This document shows positions 37,129-50,568 of a stretch of 64,000 nt of DNA, in pieces. The notes beneath the pieces were generated by a model. It saw nothing but the letters and a program-made list of their open reading frames with translations, did not search any database and had not been told where the DNA came from. Source of the DNA: Chamaea fasciata (taxonomy: Eukaryota > Chordata > Aves > Passeriformes > Sylviidae); NCBI GenBank assembly GCA_029207755.1, contig JARCOQ010000006.1:30524522-30588521 (forward strand). The letters are read 5' to 3'. A program made the position numbers and the translations under genes. The first letter of the stretch is position 1. Each line of letters begins with the position of its first letter.

Positions 37129-38290
37129 TTCCTAGTGGATCATATTTATTTAGTAGACTAGTATACTAGTAGACTAGAAATTTAATTATTTTTTTCCACA
37201 TAAGAGTGCTCTCTCTCTTGTTTCTAGTTTACTCTAAATTTGCCCAGGCTGTTTTAGTGAATATGCTCCCAAGGGAGTTTCAAAAATCTCACTATTGCAA
37301 TATGCAATATCAGTACTAAAAGTCCCTAGAAATATCTCATGATCTTTTGAAATAATCTCTCAGCTGTAGCTAGCTGACTGAAATGTGGGTCAATCAGTCT
37401 TAACTTCCTAACCAGATATGCAAAATACAGAACCAGCTATCTGTTTAACTTTTGGTCATGAAGGAGCTTGCGATAGCAGTCCTACTCTAAAGACAGGTTA
37501 TATATTCCAGTTTCTCTGGAAATATATATATTTCTCTGTTACTACCTGTAATTCTATGTGTATGTTATATTTTACTACCATGCATAACTACAGAAGCTGC
37601 AAGGGTCACGTACCACACCTACTGTCACATGCTTAGTGTCTGCATTTTTACCAAGGCACATTTGTCTCCTGAAGGATGCTTTAGTTTTTCAGAGAATTCC
37701 CTTGACTCCTGTCTGACATGCTTCCACGCTTTGTGTTAATTACAGTGAAAGGTCGACAGGGCATTTTGGAGCACTCCTGTACAGAGCACAGCCAACATGT
37801 TTGAAAAAGCTTGAAAAACCTATGTAGCATGAATGGTTTGGTTAAATATTCAAATTCTCTTTTTATCATTATATAAACTTGCACGCTGAAGTGTATGCTA
37901 CACTTAAGCATGTTTACCAGATTTGACATTTACTAGGAAAATCCAGAAAAAAAAAAAGCATTTGGTCTCTGTTTATATTCTAAACCTCGGAGACTTGAAA
38001 AACCAATTAACATCCCACAAGAAAGAAAAGCAATTGGGACAATATCTTGACAGAAAAGAAAACTTCATGGAGATAGAATGAAATGATGATGCCTCTTTAT
38101 TATCCCATTGGTTTGGAAAGAACAGATGCACAAAACATTAGACTTGGAGTGAACTCTTTCCATTTTGGTGAACACTGACACCTTTACTTCAGTACAAGGC
38201 AGGCAGTATTTTCTGTTCTCTATCTCTGGAAGCTAAACTACATCTGTTTGCTTTTCAGCATTGGTAATGCTCTTGAAGTGAATGTCCCAA

Positions 38291-38851
38291 TGTCTTGGTT
38301 TCTTTCCAGCCAGCAGCCAAGCCCCATGGAGCTACTTAGTCAGTCCCCCACCTGCAGTAGAAAATCAAAAGGGTAAAAGCCAGGAAACTCATGGGTTGAG
38401 ATAAAGAGTTTCATAGGGAAAACAAAAGACTCACACACAAAAAAAGCAAAACAAGGAATGATTTCACTGCTTCTCATGGGCAGGCAGGTGTTCAACCCTC
38501 CCCAGGAGTGCAAGGCCCCATCCCATGAAACAGTGACTTGGGAGGACAAAGCCATCACTCCAAACTTCCCCCACTTTACATACTGAGCATGATGTCACAT
38601 AGTCTGGAATATTCCTTTGGTCAGTTGGGGCCATCTGTCCTGGCTGTGTCTCCTCTCAGTCTCCCAGAAACTCCCAGTGTCCAGTCCAGTGTGTCAATAT
38701 GAAAAGCAGAAAAGGGCTTGTCTGTGTGTAAGCCCTGCTCAGCAGTAACAAAAACCTATATTGTCAACCTTGTGTTCAGCAGAAAACCAAAACATAGCCC
38801 CATTCTAGTTACTGTGAATAAAATTAACTGAACTTCAGCCAAAATCAGACA
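38291..38851 (-). mobile_element. Solo LTR (second ERVL-like family member)
   Basis: The plus-strand ends are TGTCTTGGTTTC and AATCAGACA, so on the minus strand the element starts TGTCTGATTTTGGCTG. It shares landmarks with the LTR at 33931-34532, including the TACTGAGCATGATGT block and the CCTTTGGTCAG/CCATCTGTCCTGG region, but the two differ enough to be different subfamilies. The flanks are CCCAA (38286-38290) and CCCAG (38852-38856), a plausible 5-bp target duplication with one later change. No viral genes adjoin it. Confidence 0.83.
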
Positions 38852-41800
38852 CCCAGTCACATTTGCTTCTGTTCTTTGACTCTGTGGTGTACTCTTGAAA
38901 CAGTCTTGAAAGAGACAGACAGACTGGACTTCTTGCAGATAACATAAAACTAACAGATGGAGTTCAGGAGCATAAATTACATTCTATAACTAGTCTTTTA
39001 GACCCAATCAAGACTAATCTGAAGTAAATTCCCCATAAAACATGGACAATATAGACATCAGGCAAAAACTCCCATAATGTAAATTCACTCAAGTAGTTTC
39101 ACACTACTACTTGAACTAGACAAAACCACAGTCTTGAGTATTTGTGTGGGAATAAAAGAATATTTTGTCCTTGCTCAGAACTAAACAATGAGGTATACAT
39201 ATTCTTAGTTATTAGTTCCTCAGTTTTTTCTCCATACATTGAATAAACAAAAATATGTCTTAATCAAGAAGGTTAAAAATAGAAAATTAGAAGGCTTAGC
39301 AGAAACAAAAGATATAGAAACACTCTTTTGGCATGCATGTCTATGATAAACACTGACAATTCCTGAAAAATCTCAAATTCCATGAAGTTGAACAGCCTAA
39401 AGTTCAGACACTAAATCAGCCTGCTGTATGAGTAGAACCACAATCATAATTTACAGAAAACTTCTTTATAATTTTTGGTAAATATAGCTGATTCTTTTTA
39501 CTTTATAGGGTTCTTCTTTGCTTGTTCAAACTTATTTTAAAACTCTAATTTAAGGTTTTAATCTTAGATATTATGCAGTTTTTCCTCCTAATATGCCTGG
39601 ATTTGACTTTAATCTACTGTATGATCACATAAACAGGGATTCGGATGCTCAAATGTCTTAATGTACCTTAAAAAGAACATTGAAACAGGTATCCTTCGTG
39701 GTTTCTGAAAACAGCAGCCAGTCCTGTCCTTATTTTTACAACACTATCTTCAGTCCCTGAGGATAAATCAGTCCCTTCAGAACAGATCATATTCAATACG
39801 AGAAAGCTTGAAGCCAAAAATGAAAAATTAGTAAGGTGATAAAAGAATAAAAGAAATAAGCAAGAATCTTGCAGCAGAATCACATTTTTCACATGAGACT
39901 AAAATATGTCTTTCAGTATGTCTGCAGTAATGCTTTCAAAAATTCACTCTATTGTATCAAAAGTTGCAAAAATTAGTTCTTGAGAAAAGATAAAATTTAT
40001 CTTGAAGCTAAATACCATGTACAGGATATTATGAGACACTGCAAATACTAATGACATTTGGAAGCCTGACTAAAATAACCTATTTTTTTATATAAATTTA
40101 AAAAATTACTGTATTAATATAATACTTATTTTTCTTTGAAAATTAGAAACACTGCATTTGTCACTGATAATTTGCAATACGTATTTTCTTTCTGGAAAAG
40201 ACAGAAAACTAGTCTGTTAAACCACCAAGAATGTAGCCCCACTGATTAATTGGCATAATTAAAATTTAAAAGAAAAATATTTATTGAAACAAGTATGTTC
40301 AAGATCTGATTGTTTCTTGAAATATAAACTAAAAAATCCCAAACATATACCCACGTTCAGAACAGGACTAAATGTCCCTGGTCTATAGATACACAATGAG
40401 TCTCAGAGTAGGAAGTTGTGGAGACCAGAAGTGTTTTCAGATCTATACTTCATCATCAGCCACAGGATATATTCAGCACATAATTTTAGGACATTTATTT
40501 TGTAGGACCAAATTGATATAAACCATCGGAACACATTTCAGGCCTTCATTTTCCAGTTCAAAGTCATCTTCTCTCCCTAAAGTTTTTAAACTTTTAAAAA
40601 AGCTTGCAGAAGGTGAAATTAAGGAAGCTGGATATGTGTAGCTTAGAAAGGTCTGCACTCATTTTATCAGGTCTGTGTTCCTATATTGCAGATATGCCTG
40701 ACAGAAGTATACTCTGAGCACTCAAGCAGTTCAAAATAATACTTCTGAGCAATGTATTTCATATAAATGAGATGCTAAACTCCAAGAACATGCTGCCAGC
40801 AGATTCTACATGACTAAAGAGGTTGGTTAGATATTTCTAAATACAAAGGTACATATGTATTGTTCTCTGCGTTGAAGATATTTTCCAGATTCATAAAACT
40901 TGAAATGAAAACAGCAAATATTATGTGTAGAGCAAGTATTTTTGTTTATAAAAGAATTCAACTTTTTTTTATTCCCTATTTTGGAAGTTAACCTTCACTT
41001 ATCAACCAACAAGAAATCCTGCTAAAAAGTCTGGGAGTAAGAAACACATTTAGGTAAGATTTTTTTCAATATTAACCCACCATTGAAGCTAAATCCTGAT
41101 CATACACTTCTGGTAAGGATGAAACAGCTGAATTTGGGTGGTGTAAGGTATCTGGACAGTATTGTAGAATAATGTGGTTAAGATCTATTCACCTTAACAC
41201 ATTCATAAAACAGATCCATACTGTGCCAAGCAGGTCATGCCTTACAAAATGATACCTGAAAGAAACAGCATCCACAGAAATTAACTTTCAGCACCAGGAT
41301 GACAGAAGTGCTGTTATCACACATACCATTTAATTAGATATTATACACTCACCAAAGTATTGTCACATTCTGAGATCTGATGTATTAATCTGTTCATAAG
41401 GCTAGATTAATTAAAATGCCTATGATATAACATAGTCTCTCTGGCCTGTGCTGATACTCCCACATGAATGGGAGGGCTCTCTTGGTTTTGCATGAATCTG
41501 TTGCAAATATTTTCATAATTTATTGCTTTGACCATTTTATTAGTGTGTGAACATCTCCAGACTGGCTCCTGCTCTTTTTTCACTTTGAGCATAAAACTAC
41601 CCAATTTCAGTCTCAGTGATTCTCATAGCTATCTTCACTATTTCCTCTCATCCAGCTCATAAAGGCTGACTTGTTTTTGACTGACTTGAGATTTCAACCA
41701 TTCTTAAACATTTCACAGATTTTCAAAGAAATTTTTTGCTTTGTAATGCTGATCTCCATAGACATGCAGCATATAAATACATGCATACCTTTATCTCCTT

Positions 41801-43862
41801 CCCTTTTCTCTAATTCCTTCTTAAAATCATGACATATTTAATATTTAATAAAATTGACCTCCTGCTAATAAACAATATTCCTAAATTATTTCCCTTTTTC
41901 TTGATAGTCTGCCCTCATAAAATCTTGTGTTCAAATCAAACACTGATTTAGGCAGGAAGTGTCATATTTTCCTGCGTTTGTACATTTTGGGCTGTCTTGA
42001 AATCACACAAGCATTAGAAAATGCTGGAGAATTAACAAATGAAACCTTTACTACAGAGTTAGGCTGTAAGAGGGGACAGTGAAAGGAGATGTAAGACAAG
42101 GAAAATTTCTTGGAATTATTTCTCTTTTTAAAAAGTTATAAATACCCTGTCATTTTAGAGGTCAACTCTATCAGCAGCACTGACATTAAAAAGTCCCAAA
42201 CAAAAGATATTAAAATATAAAAAGTGTTTTACAGGAGCTAAAATTCAAACTCAGTTGAAACACTCACTGGCAGGAATTTAATGTCAGAGTCATTTGAGTC
42301 AGGTCTTACCTTCTAAATTAGCAGAAAGATAATAAGGTCTAAAATACTTCGAAAGTAATGAAGCATTTAAAATAATCAAGCAATCATTCTGTAATCATGG
42401 GGGGTTGCTCACAAAACCAGATCCTGACAGACTACAACTACTTGAAAGGAAGAGCAGGAGCAGAGATCTTAATTTAGGAAGCATTGTAAATTGCAATTAT
42501 TTAAATTATATTTTTAATTGTATTTTAGGTGCATATATATACATGTATGTTAATTTAGATTATAGAATATTTTGAGGCTTGCAGGTGTAAATACACATTG
42601 TATAACTAAAAGAATTTAAAATAATCTACCTAATATTTTTTCAACCAGCTGAGGAAGGATACCAAATGTATTTGTTTCATCTAGACAATTTTTCTCCTCC
42701 CCTTCTTTCCACCTGGTTCTACAACCTTTCAGACTGCATCCTTGCTTGTATGCATTACATCTAGCTGCAAAGTACTGCTGAATCTTATTTTATTTTCATT
42801 GTATACTAAGGTTGGTCAGATGTTGAATAGTTGCATCTCTATGCTAAAGTAGGAAGGTAAAGTTACTCTTCTTTATTTTTGTCCGGATTTTTGAATTTTT
42901 TCTGTCATTGAAAAGTAAAAACAAACAAATATAGAAACAATTTGAGAAAATATTTTCATAGAATGATTTGTTGGTACAAGAAGAACATTCCTTTTTCTTG
43001 CAAAAGATTACCAAAGTAAGCAATGACAGTTGTTCAGAGACTCCTTTAAATAATAAATTTCTAGTTTGTTTCTTTGATTAAGTACAGACATAGCCACAGA
43101 TTCATTTGATTTGAAAAAGTGTGGAGTTTTTGATTCAGCAGCTGATGAAACTCAGAAGCTATCTAGATAATGAATGACTGCATCCTTGAAGATCCTTAGA
43201 GTTTTAGCTGTAAATGTCTTACAGTTAAGTATAACACATTTCATTTAAAATATATATTAAATGTTTTCACATTTACTTCTGTGTTTAGATGCTTGTCACT
43301 TACTGATGTTCTTCAGCACTCCTTAAATGCTTTTCTGAGTCTGAATCCGAATGAATCCTATGCCCTGGAAAAAACCCTCAGGAGCAGAGTTCAAACCCGC
43401 AAGCACACCTGGAATGCCAGCTGAAAATCAGTACATTATGGCAGCAAACTTCTTTTTTGAGTTATTCTCGTGGAGAGAGAATTATGTCAGTTTCATGAGG
43501 GATTTCTTGAAGATTTATTTCAAGGATAGGTGTAGTATATTGTTTTCCATTTATTGACATTCTAATACAAAAAGTGGAAAAATAAAATTTTCAGGTGACA
43601 GCAGCATATTTACTAGAGCTCTGCACACCTGGGAACACTGCACAAAATTTCTATTTCCATTTTTACTTGTAACTGGTGTTTGCAGAAAGACAAAAGATGA
43701 AAATGCAGAAAGTACAATTGCATGCACATTTTAAAAAGAAGTTTTGTTTCAGGGGAATAAAATACAAAGTTGTTAACATTTCTAGAACAGGCAGGGATGC
43801 CAAGAAGCTGACTAGATGTGTTACCACCAGAAACACAGAGCTGATGTAAAGCAACCTGGTAC
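38852..43862. other. Gene-free AT-rich stretch
   Basis: About 5 kb with no supported gene, RNA or repeat. Open frames are short and scattered. Confidence 0.6.
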
Positions 43863-43924
43863 TGATGCCTTGGGAAGGCTGACCTGAAACAGAGACTGGA
43901 CAAAGCTAGGGAATAAAGCAGGTA

Positions 43925-43930
43925 TTTATT
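43925..43930 (-). terminator. LTR polyadenylation signal
   Basis: AATAAA on the minus strand (TTTATT on the plus strand), about 110 bp downstream of the LTR TATA box, as expected for a retroviral R region. Confidence 0.55.
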
Positions 43931-44038
43931 GAAAGGCCTCCATTTTCCACCTTGGGCAGTGCAAGAGCCTGGCCAGGACTGCACCCAAGGCGGACTTAGA
44001 ATGGCCACAAAATGGACATCCAGTCACAAAGTATAACA

Positions 44039-44046
44039 TTTTTATA
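44039..44046 (-). promoter_or_regulatory. LTR TATA box
   Basis: TATAAAAA on the minus strand, about 230 bp from the U3 end of the solo LTR at 43863-44274. Confidence 0.5.
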
Positions 44047-45113
44047 AGTTTTGGTTCATTTGCATATTGGGGTTTAACTGTCCAATTACAGCTTCAGGTA
44101 GTGTGATCTCATCCTTCTTGTTTTCTCTCTTCGGCTTAATGTTGTTTATGTTTTTGGACCTGAAAGTTGTCCTTGGTCTTCAGCAGGAAAAGGAATTGTT
44201 TTGTCTACCTACTCTGTGAATAGAGCTGACCAGCATTTAATATGAGGCTCAGAGCTACATCCCTAGCCAGCACAGAATCTGAAAAGTATGAAAGCTAAAA
44301 CTAAAGGTATCAGTACAAGGGGCAAGTGGTCAGCCTAGATACATGCTTGCTTAAGAGCCCATTTGGTGGAGAGAAAGATACATTCTTTGGAGTTATGTAA
44401 CTAAGAAACTTGTGATGTCAGAGAACTGAATATTTGTTCCTGAGATAAGTTGTCCTGGAACTTAAAAGGACTCCTTTGGAAAACTGTCTTTACCACATTG
44501 CGTGAAGAAAGCAAGCATTTATACTGCCTAATTCAAATCATAAAGAACACTTTAAAACGTCTTTCTTGGAAAATGAGTATAGCTATCTTTAGGTCAATCT
44601 ACTTTTTATGTTAAAAGATGGAAGGATTATCAACAATGAAATTGGTTTGTAACTAGATATAAATTTAATAGGTGAGGATACTGTCTAAAAAAAAAGATCA
44701 GTAGCCTCACTATTAAACAATTGCTGTGATTAATTAAAGAAAACGTATTACAAATCATATCAAAATCAGAGGAAAGTCCATATAGCTTTTTATTCAGTCT
44801 GAGAGTTTAATGTTTTCCAAAAGGAAAAAGGATAAAATATGAAATGAAAGAAAAATGTCTGAAGCATTCTTTGTGTAGCACTAGTCGTTTGCCTTTATGG
44901 AAATTTCTGTGACTTTATTTGCCTGCAAATGTAACAATTATCAAACTCAGAATGCAGTATAGAAGTATCTACATATTCCATTTAAGCAAGAACACAGAGG
45001 GCTAGACAGGAGCAATTTACCGAAAAGAACACTGTTTGCCTTTTTTATTGCTTGCAAAATGCCAGGAGAGTTTCAAAGTAATAGCATTTATTAAAAATAA
45101 TAATAAAAAATTT

Positions 45114-45162
45114 AAAAAAGAGAGAGAGAGAGAATGAGAAAGAGAAAAAATAGGAAAAAAAG
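45114..45162 (+). repeat. (AG)n / polypurine tract
   Basis: Plus-strand purines predominate, with a pure AG array at about 45120-45134. Confidence 0.85.
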
Positions 45163-45609
45163 TATTGCCTGAGAATAGGCCCAATTTTAAATGTCTTCAC
45201 CTTTTCATCATGATACATATGCCTTCTGTCTGCTTAAACCCTGAAAAAGTTGTATTTATTTATTTGTTTATGAGACCTGGGGTGTTTTTGTGCTTTTGAA
45301 AGCTGTATGGGAATGTTTTTATCTTCATTTTTAAAAATTGCTTAGAGTGTTTTACATGCAGAGGAGACACACCTTGTCTTGTGTACATTTGATGTTGTTT
45401 TTAATGAAAATTTATGAAATGCCTAAATAATTTTTTCATGGTTCAGTGTTATCTTTTTTATTTCTTTGACCAAAATATCATTTCTCTTTCAAATGCTTAC
45501 TGTTGTTATAAATGCAATGTTAACTTGGTATGGTGTAGAAGCAGGATTTCTACAATTGGACAGACTGGAAAGGTAAAAATTGATTAAAAAATTTCCACCC
45601 AAGCCATCC

Positions 45610-45614
<5 letters not shown>

Positions 45615-45652
<38 letters not shown>
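45615..45652 (+). repeat. Uninterrupted A38 run
   Basis: The longest homopolymer in the window. No retroposed gene body or AATAAA is recognisable just upstream, and no target duplication is clear, so I call it simple sequence. Confidence 0.95.
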
Positions 45653-45654
<2 letters not shown>

Positions 45655-46019
45655 CACTTTAATTCCACATTTTTAAAGTTCCAGTATATTCATTGTTGTT
45701 CTTTGCAAGCTGTGTGTTTTGGAGAAACTGGAGTTTCAAAAGACTGCAAAATCCATTTCTTCTGTTGACAGCAAATATTGAACTTTCTTACCTGAAAGAG
45801 ATAAAACTTGTTGAGATTTACCTTACTTTTCCCACGAGAGTAGTTTATGTTTACCAAAACCAGAGGCTGTATAGAGTAATGCAGTATGTTCTGGCAAGGA
45901 AACAGCAGGAATAATTTGTGTTCCACTCAGGATGATAAAGCATCATTCGAGTAATGATCAGGTATTTGGCTCAGATTTCTAAAGCTCTTTTGAGCATTTC
46001 CCATCTCTAATACCTAGAT

Positions 46020-46780
46020 TGGGTGGATATCCAAATCCAGTGAGTTTCAAGCCACCTCGCAGGGTACTTCTCACGCCACCCTGCAAGGAGAGATGCAGGG
46101 CTGCAGCTCCTCCGCTCTTCCTCGGACACTGTCCCCCTGCCACATCTACAACTCTTGTCCTTATGCTGCCTCCTTTCTATTCCCAGTCCTTTACCCGTGG
46201 TGTGCACGGGATCCCGAGCGCATGAGCACTAAAGACTCCTATTCTCCCCAAAGCAAACACAGCTCTGATCTGCAGAGCCCGTTTTGCCTTGTGGCTGGAG
46301 GCAGCTGCAGCAGACAGGGCTGGGAGCCAGGAGCGGCCGCCACACCTCGAGTGCTTTGATCCCGGTGTTTCCAGTCTCCTGTGCCAGACACGGCCTGTCA
46401 GCCGGGCCCGCACCTGGCCCAGCCCCGCGCTGCTGCACACAGGGAAGGGGCCTCACTGCCAGGAGGAGCCTCCCCGTTGGAAGAGGCTGGATGAGCTTGT
46501 TTCATGGGCTGCTGCTTTGAACTCCCATCACCTTGCTGCCTCCCACATCTGGAGCCTGAGGTGAAGGAAGATGAAAGCGTGCTGGGGAGTGCAGAGGCTA
46601 GTGAGGAACGCTGGGAATGCTCCCAGCCTCTGAGCAGGACTCCCGACTTGGCCATTCCCCAACTCGGGAAGTTACATCTCGAGGACTAGAGGAGCTGTCC
46701 CTATGTGTGTGCAAACTACCAGGGCTGCACTTGATGTACACTCGATTGTTTGTATATAAACCACGGGGTGTTAGTAGGTG
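46020..46780. promoter_or_regulatory. Isolated CpG-island-like segment
   Basis: This is the only clearly CpG-rich block in the window. I count about 24 CpG in 46051-46690, ten of them between about 46330 and 46430, including a NotI site GCGGCCGC at 46333-46340. The surrounding tens of kilobases are AT-rich with sparse CpG. Many frames are open on both strands (60 to 113 codons) because stop codons are rare in GC-rich DNA; none has a recognised domain. A TATATAAA at 46752-46759 lies at its right edge on the plus strand. It could be a promoter with a first exon of an unrecognised gene or lncRNA, an orphan CpG island, or an old GC-rich insertion. Confidence 0.5.
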
Positions 46781-49700
46781 CTTGCATTTATACATACAAA
46801 CAGTGGTTCTGATGGTATTCAGAGATCATGCCTGGATTAATCTTTTCGGAGATACTGATGATGACCAAACACTGTCAGAGTTCAAAGTATTTAAAATTTA
46901 CAAACCTTGCTTGACAACTTATCCACTGTATCTTCTCATTGACTTTGACAAGTTTTAAATCAAATCTTTAAAACATTGAAAGGAAGAAAAAAGGAAGAGA
47001 ATTTCCAACAAATACTGCTTTCCAATTCTGCTAGGCTTTGTAGTAAATCTATTAAAAGAAATGGCAAGTCATTATGAAATGCACCTGGCCAGACACGCTG
47101 AAGCTGAGCACTGTCTCCAGCTCAGGCAACTCTTGTTAGCATGAGCATTAGCCTCATGGTGTTCTGCAAAACTAAGGCACTTTCTGGCATTTCTAAATAA
47201 GGATGTTTCTTTGAATGGAAAATTCAGGTGCACATTTTACATTAGTAGCAAAGCATAAAGTGTATTTTTCTGACCTGTAAATTTTATTGCGTTTATGGTT
47301 TGTGATATCATAACATTCCCTGAATGTTAGTGTTAGAGGAGGAAGAGAAAACTGCCTTTGCAAATATATAATAGTGTAAATCTTAGTCTCCCTGGTCTTT
47401 TTAGAATAACAAACAATGATGCATAATTAATTGTAATTTTTCTGGAAGTGACATGATCACCATACTCGTAAATACCCACAAGGCAAGGACTGTCCCAGGG
47501 GAGATAACTTTCTTTCAATGGTGTGATAAAATGCTCTCATCACAGACCATATTTATTGCCTGTGTCTCTTGAGAGATGATTAAAACAGGAGAAGAGCAAA
47601 TAAGCAGACACAAAGCATCCCACTATGCTCATTTCATAGGCTTCTTTCTACTTGTTTAAAACACAGTGTATTAATACGGGATCTGAGATGATAATTTTTT
47701 TCCTCCTTCTGCTTTCTTACTTGGTTTTTATTATTGTTTTGGAGAAAAATGGCTAAAGAAACCTTAATATCTTTTTAAAAACTCCAAAACTGAGCTATAA
47801 TTCCTGCTACAGTAAACTGCACACAATCTCATCACTTAGTTTCCTCTAGCTAGAATTCATACCCCTTTGTGAGCACAAACAGAAAAGCATTTCATTACAT
47901 TCCCTTTCCTTACAAGGCAAACCAGCAGAACTGAAAATAAATTAATAGCAATAAAATTGTACATTATTTACTCTGCTTAAATAAAGAATGAGCTATAGTA
48001 AAGTCATGTTTTGGAGTTTTTAACCTGAAATAATGCCCTTTTTGATTGATTGCTAGACTTTCAGAAAGGCAGGTGACATTTCCTGCAACACTGTCTGCAG
48101 CTCACAACACCCTTTAGGAAAAGCTAAGGAGATTTTGAGTTTGAAAAAATTTCAGAGTTACACACTAAGCTAGAATGAATCATTGTGCATAGGTTCACTT
48201 TAGCCAAGTTGGTGAAAAACTCTCATTGCCAACTTTTCCTTTGTTTTTTGAAGTCGCTCTCTCAGTGTGTGTTTGATTCATACCACCTAAAAGTGAATCT
48301 GCAAAGCAGAAATTTTATCTGTGCGTCATGGTATCAGTATTTCCCTTTTTTGTTCCGAGATAACTTAAGATCCTAAAATGAGTTTCAGTTTCTTGCTTCT
48401 TTTTTAAAAGGCCTTGCTTTTTGCTTTCTTTTTTATGTGGACCTCTTTTCTGCATGAATGATGTAGTAAACGTTTGATATCTCTTTTTGTGACATTGTTT
48501 AAATTTTCCATAAGTAGCATCAGCTACTTGCTTCAGAAAATATGATGCAAAGTTGAATAGAAGGGTCAAAATGCCACTGACCATGAATATCTGACAGTGC
48601 ATTCAAGATCAATTAAGGTTCATATGCAGCATGAATTAAATGCACTTCTAAATCAAATGAATTATAACCTGTAGTGCTCCTTGGGCTATTACAGTAGTTA
48701 AAAAACTAATATTTAGTCATATGATGCCAAAATCTGAAATTTTTGCCTTTAATTTGCTGAAGTTTGAACTTCCTATTTTGCTGTACCATCCAGAATCTTT
48801 TACACTAAATTTATGCCCAAGGTTTTAGCTAATTTCTGTCTACAAGAAAAGCCTTTTTATATTAGTGAAGTATATGAACTAGAAAATGAAATAGTAAAAG
48901 ACAAAAAATCTTTTCTCATAAATTTATGTGTTAGAGGAAAACACTTTTGAAAATTGAAAACATTCAGGTTCCTTACTATTAATTCTCCAAAGTTTATGTG
49001 GATGTCTTATTAGATCTAGATAACCATTTTGGGCTGCAAATATAATCCATCAGAAGACTGTCTTCTTCACAAGTATCAGCCATTGATGATGAGATGAAAA
49101 AACATTTAGACAAAGACAACTAATGTGTTCTTCAGAACTTCAAGATATGTTTCCTAGTTTGACAATTTTGCTTACCTTGAAGGTTTTATATTTAATATTA
49201 TATATTTCAGCACCATAAATTACATTCTAAGAGATGTAATGTGATGCTCGGTTTGTATTGCCTGCTTCTTCTCACAAAGAAATTAGTAAAGAAGCAATGT
49301 CTCCCTATAAACCAGTTCAATGGGATTTATTTTTTTAACAGCAATTTCCTTTGTCTCTACAGTCTTCAAAACATATGACAAAAAGTAATTTTCCCCTGGT
49401 TTCTTACAAGACAACTACACCTTGCTGTTTTTCCACACATTGACTGTGCTGCAGTACACATTATATGGCATGATTAGAACCATAATGACTCATGATACTA
49501 TTGAATTAAAACAATACATTGAAACTTTTTAAAATTTAAACTGCTGAGAAACTCACCAACAAGCAAAGTAACTGTGGTGCAATTAATGCTGCCATACAAA
49601 AAAGAATTTAATTTCCTGCAATTTGTAAAATATGAATAGTTCTGTAAATACTCAATGTTAGCTTAACTCCAAAATGAGCTAACATCTGCTCAGTTTTAGG

Positions 49701-50568
49701 TGAATAAAGAACTAGAGCTGACTTATGTTTTTGTTCTTCATTGTTAGTTTTCTTTTTTTTCTTGCCCTAAGTAATGGGAGTCTTTCATAGTAAAGTCTTA
49801 TTTTTCCTTTAACTTTAGCAACACTTTCACTAATCACTCCTTTAATTATTTGATACAAAAAATATTACAAGTTTGTGCAACTGATTCTAATTTTTTCATT
49901 AGTGTTTGATTTTAAACTATGATAGACATTAACATGATACCAGTTTAATTTTATATGAAATCACTCATCTTCAGGTGGCTTAACATGGGAATTAATCTAC
50001 AAGATACTGCGAAAAAAATAATAAGAAATTTTGTTATTAGAAGAAAAAATTACCACTTCTCTTCAAATTTCAAGAGTTTAGTATTCAAAATAAAAGATTT
50101 TAATGAGCTGGTAGTTGTTTTGTTTCAGTGTACCTAAATGGGAAAGATATATAGAACAAAGTTAAATTAAGGAAAAGTCAATAGGTCAAAAAATTACTTA
50201 CTGTCTGGGCCGGGGAGATGGCAAATCTATAAAAATAACAGGACTCAAGTCAGGAAAGTGATAAAGATTTTTTGACCTATGAGAGAAAAGTCCTACTTAT
50301 GAAGAAAAAGAGTTGCCATAAATAAAAAAATACATGAAAGTCATAATGCTTATTAAAATTATTAGAAATGTACCTAGACTATGAAATTTAATTCTTATTT
50401 AATTTTGGGTTTAAGCTCAGGTTTCTAACCTAATATGCAAGATTCAAGGATCTTGGATATTGGGTACCTCACTGTACAACACAAGAGTCATCATTAAAAG
50501 GATGTTTTTAGAGTCATGCAAAGGTAGAAGTTCTTCCAGCTTCTGCTGCGACCGTATCAAACTATGCA
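46781..50568. other. Gene-free AT-rich stretch
   Basis: No gene, RNA or repeat is supported. If the CpG-rich block to the left were a plus-strand promoter, exons might lie here or beyond, but I see no convincing splice-bounded frame. Confidence 0.55.

Larger units (their letters stand above)
34533..38290. other. Gene-free AT-rich stretch with TTTG tracts
   Basis: No gene is supported. The plus-strand frame at 35442-35792 (116 codons) has no recognisable domain. T/G-rich tracts at 36550-36720 and 37085-37128 create hydrophobic open frames that are artefacts. A short TATTGCA/TGCAATA inverted repeat lies at 37293-37309. Confidence 0.55.
43863..44274 (-). mobile_element. Solo LTR (different songbird ERV family)
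   Basis: A compact element of about 410 bp that resembles a known passerine LTR type. On the minus strand it begins TGTGCTGGCTAGG and carries a TATAAAAA box at 44039-44046. An AATAAA polyadenylation signal follows at plus-strand 43925-43930, and the element ends near CCAAGGCATCA. This order (U3, TATA, AATAAA, U5) fixes its orientation. No target duplication is clear, so the outer ends are approximate. The overlapping minus-strand frame at 43613-44008 is not a gene. Confidence 0.8.
44275..46019. other. Gene-free stretch with AG-rich DNA and a long A run
   Basis: No gene is supported. It holds an AG-rich tract (45114-45162) and an uninterrupted run of 38 A (45615-45652). The open frame at 45580-45768 is an artefact of the A run. 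Confidence 0.6.

Noticed and set aside
33931..38851. A full-length provirus bounded by the two minus-strand LTRs
   Set aside because: The LTRs belong to different subfamilies and the 3.8 kb between them has no gag, pol or env motifs, so they are independent solo LTRs.
43613..44008. 131-codon minus-strand ORF
   Set aside because: More than a third of it is inside the solo LTR at 43863-44274 and the rest continues into unrelated flank; no domain is visible.
45580..45768. ORF with a polylysine run
   Set aside because: The lysines are the A38 run; there is no coding evidence.
46007..46958. Overlapping ORFs on both strands across the CpG-rich block
   Set aside because: Up to several frames are open at once, which is expected where AT-rich stop codons are scarce. 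None has a domain, so I annotate the block as a CpG island rather than as genes.
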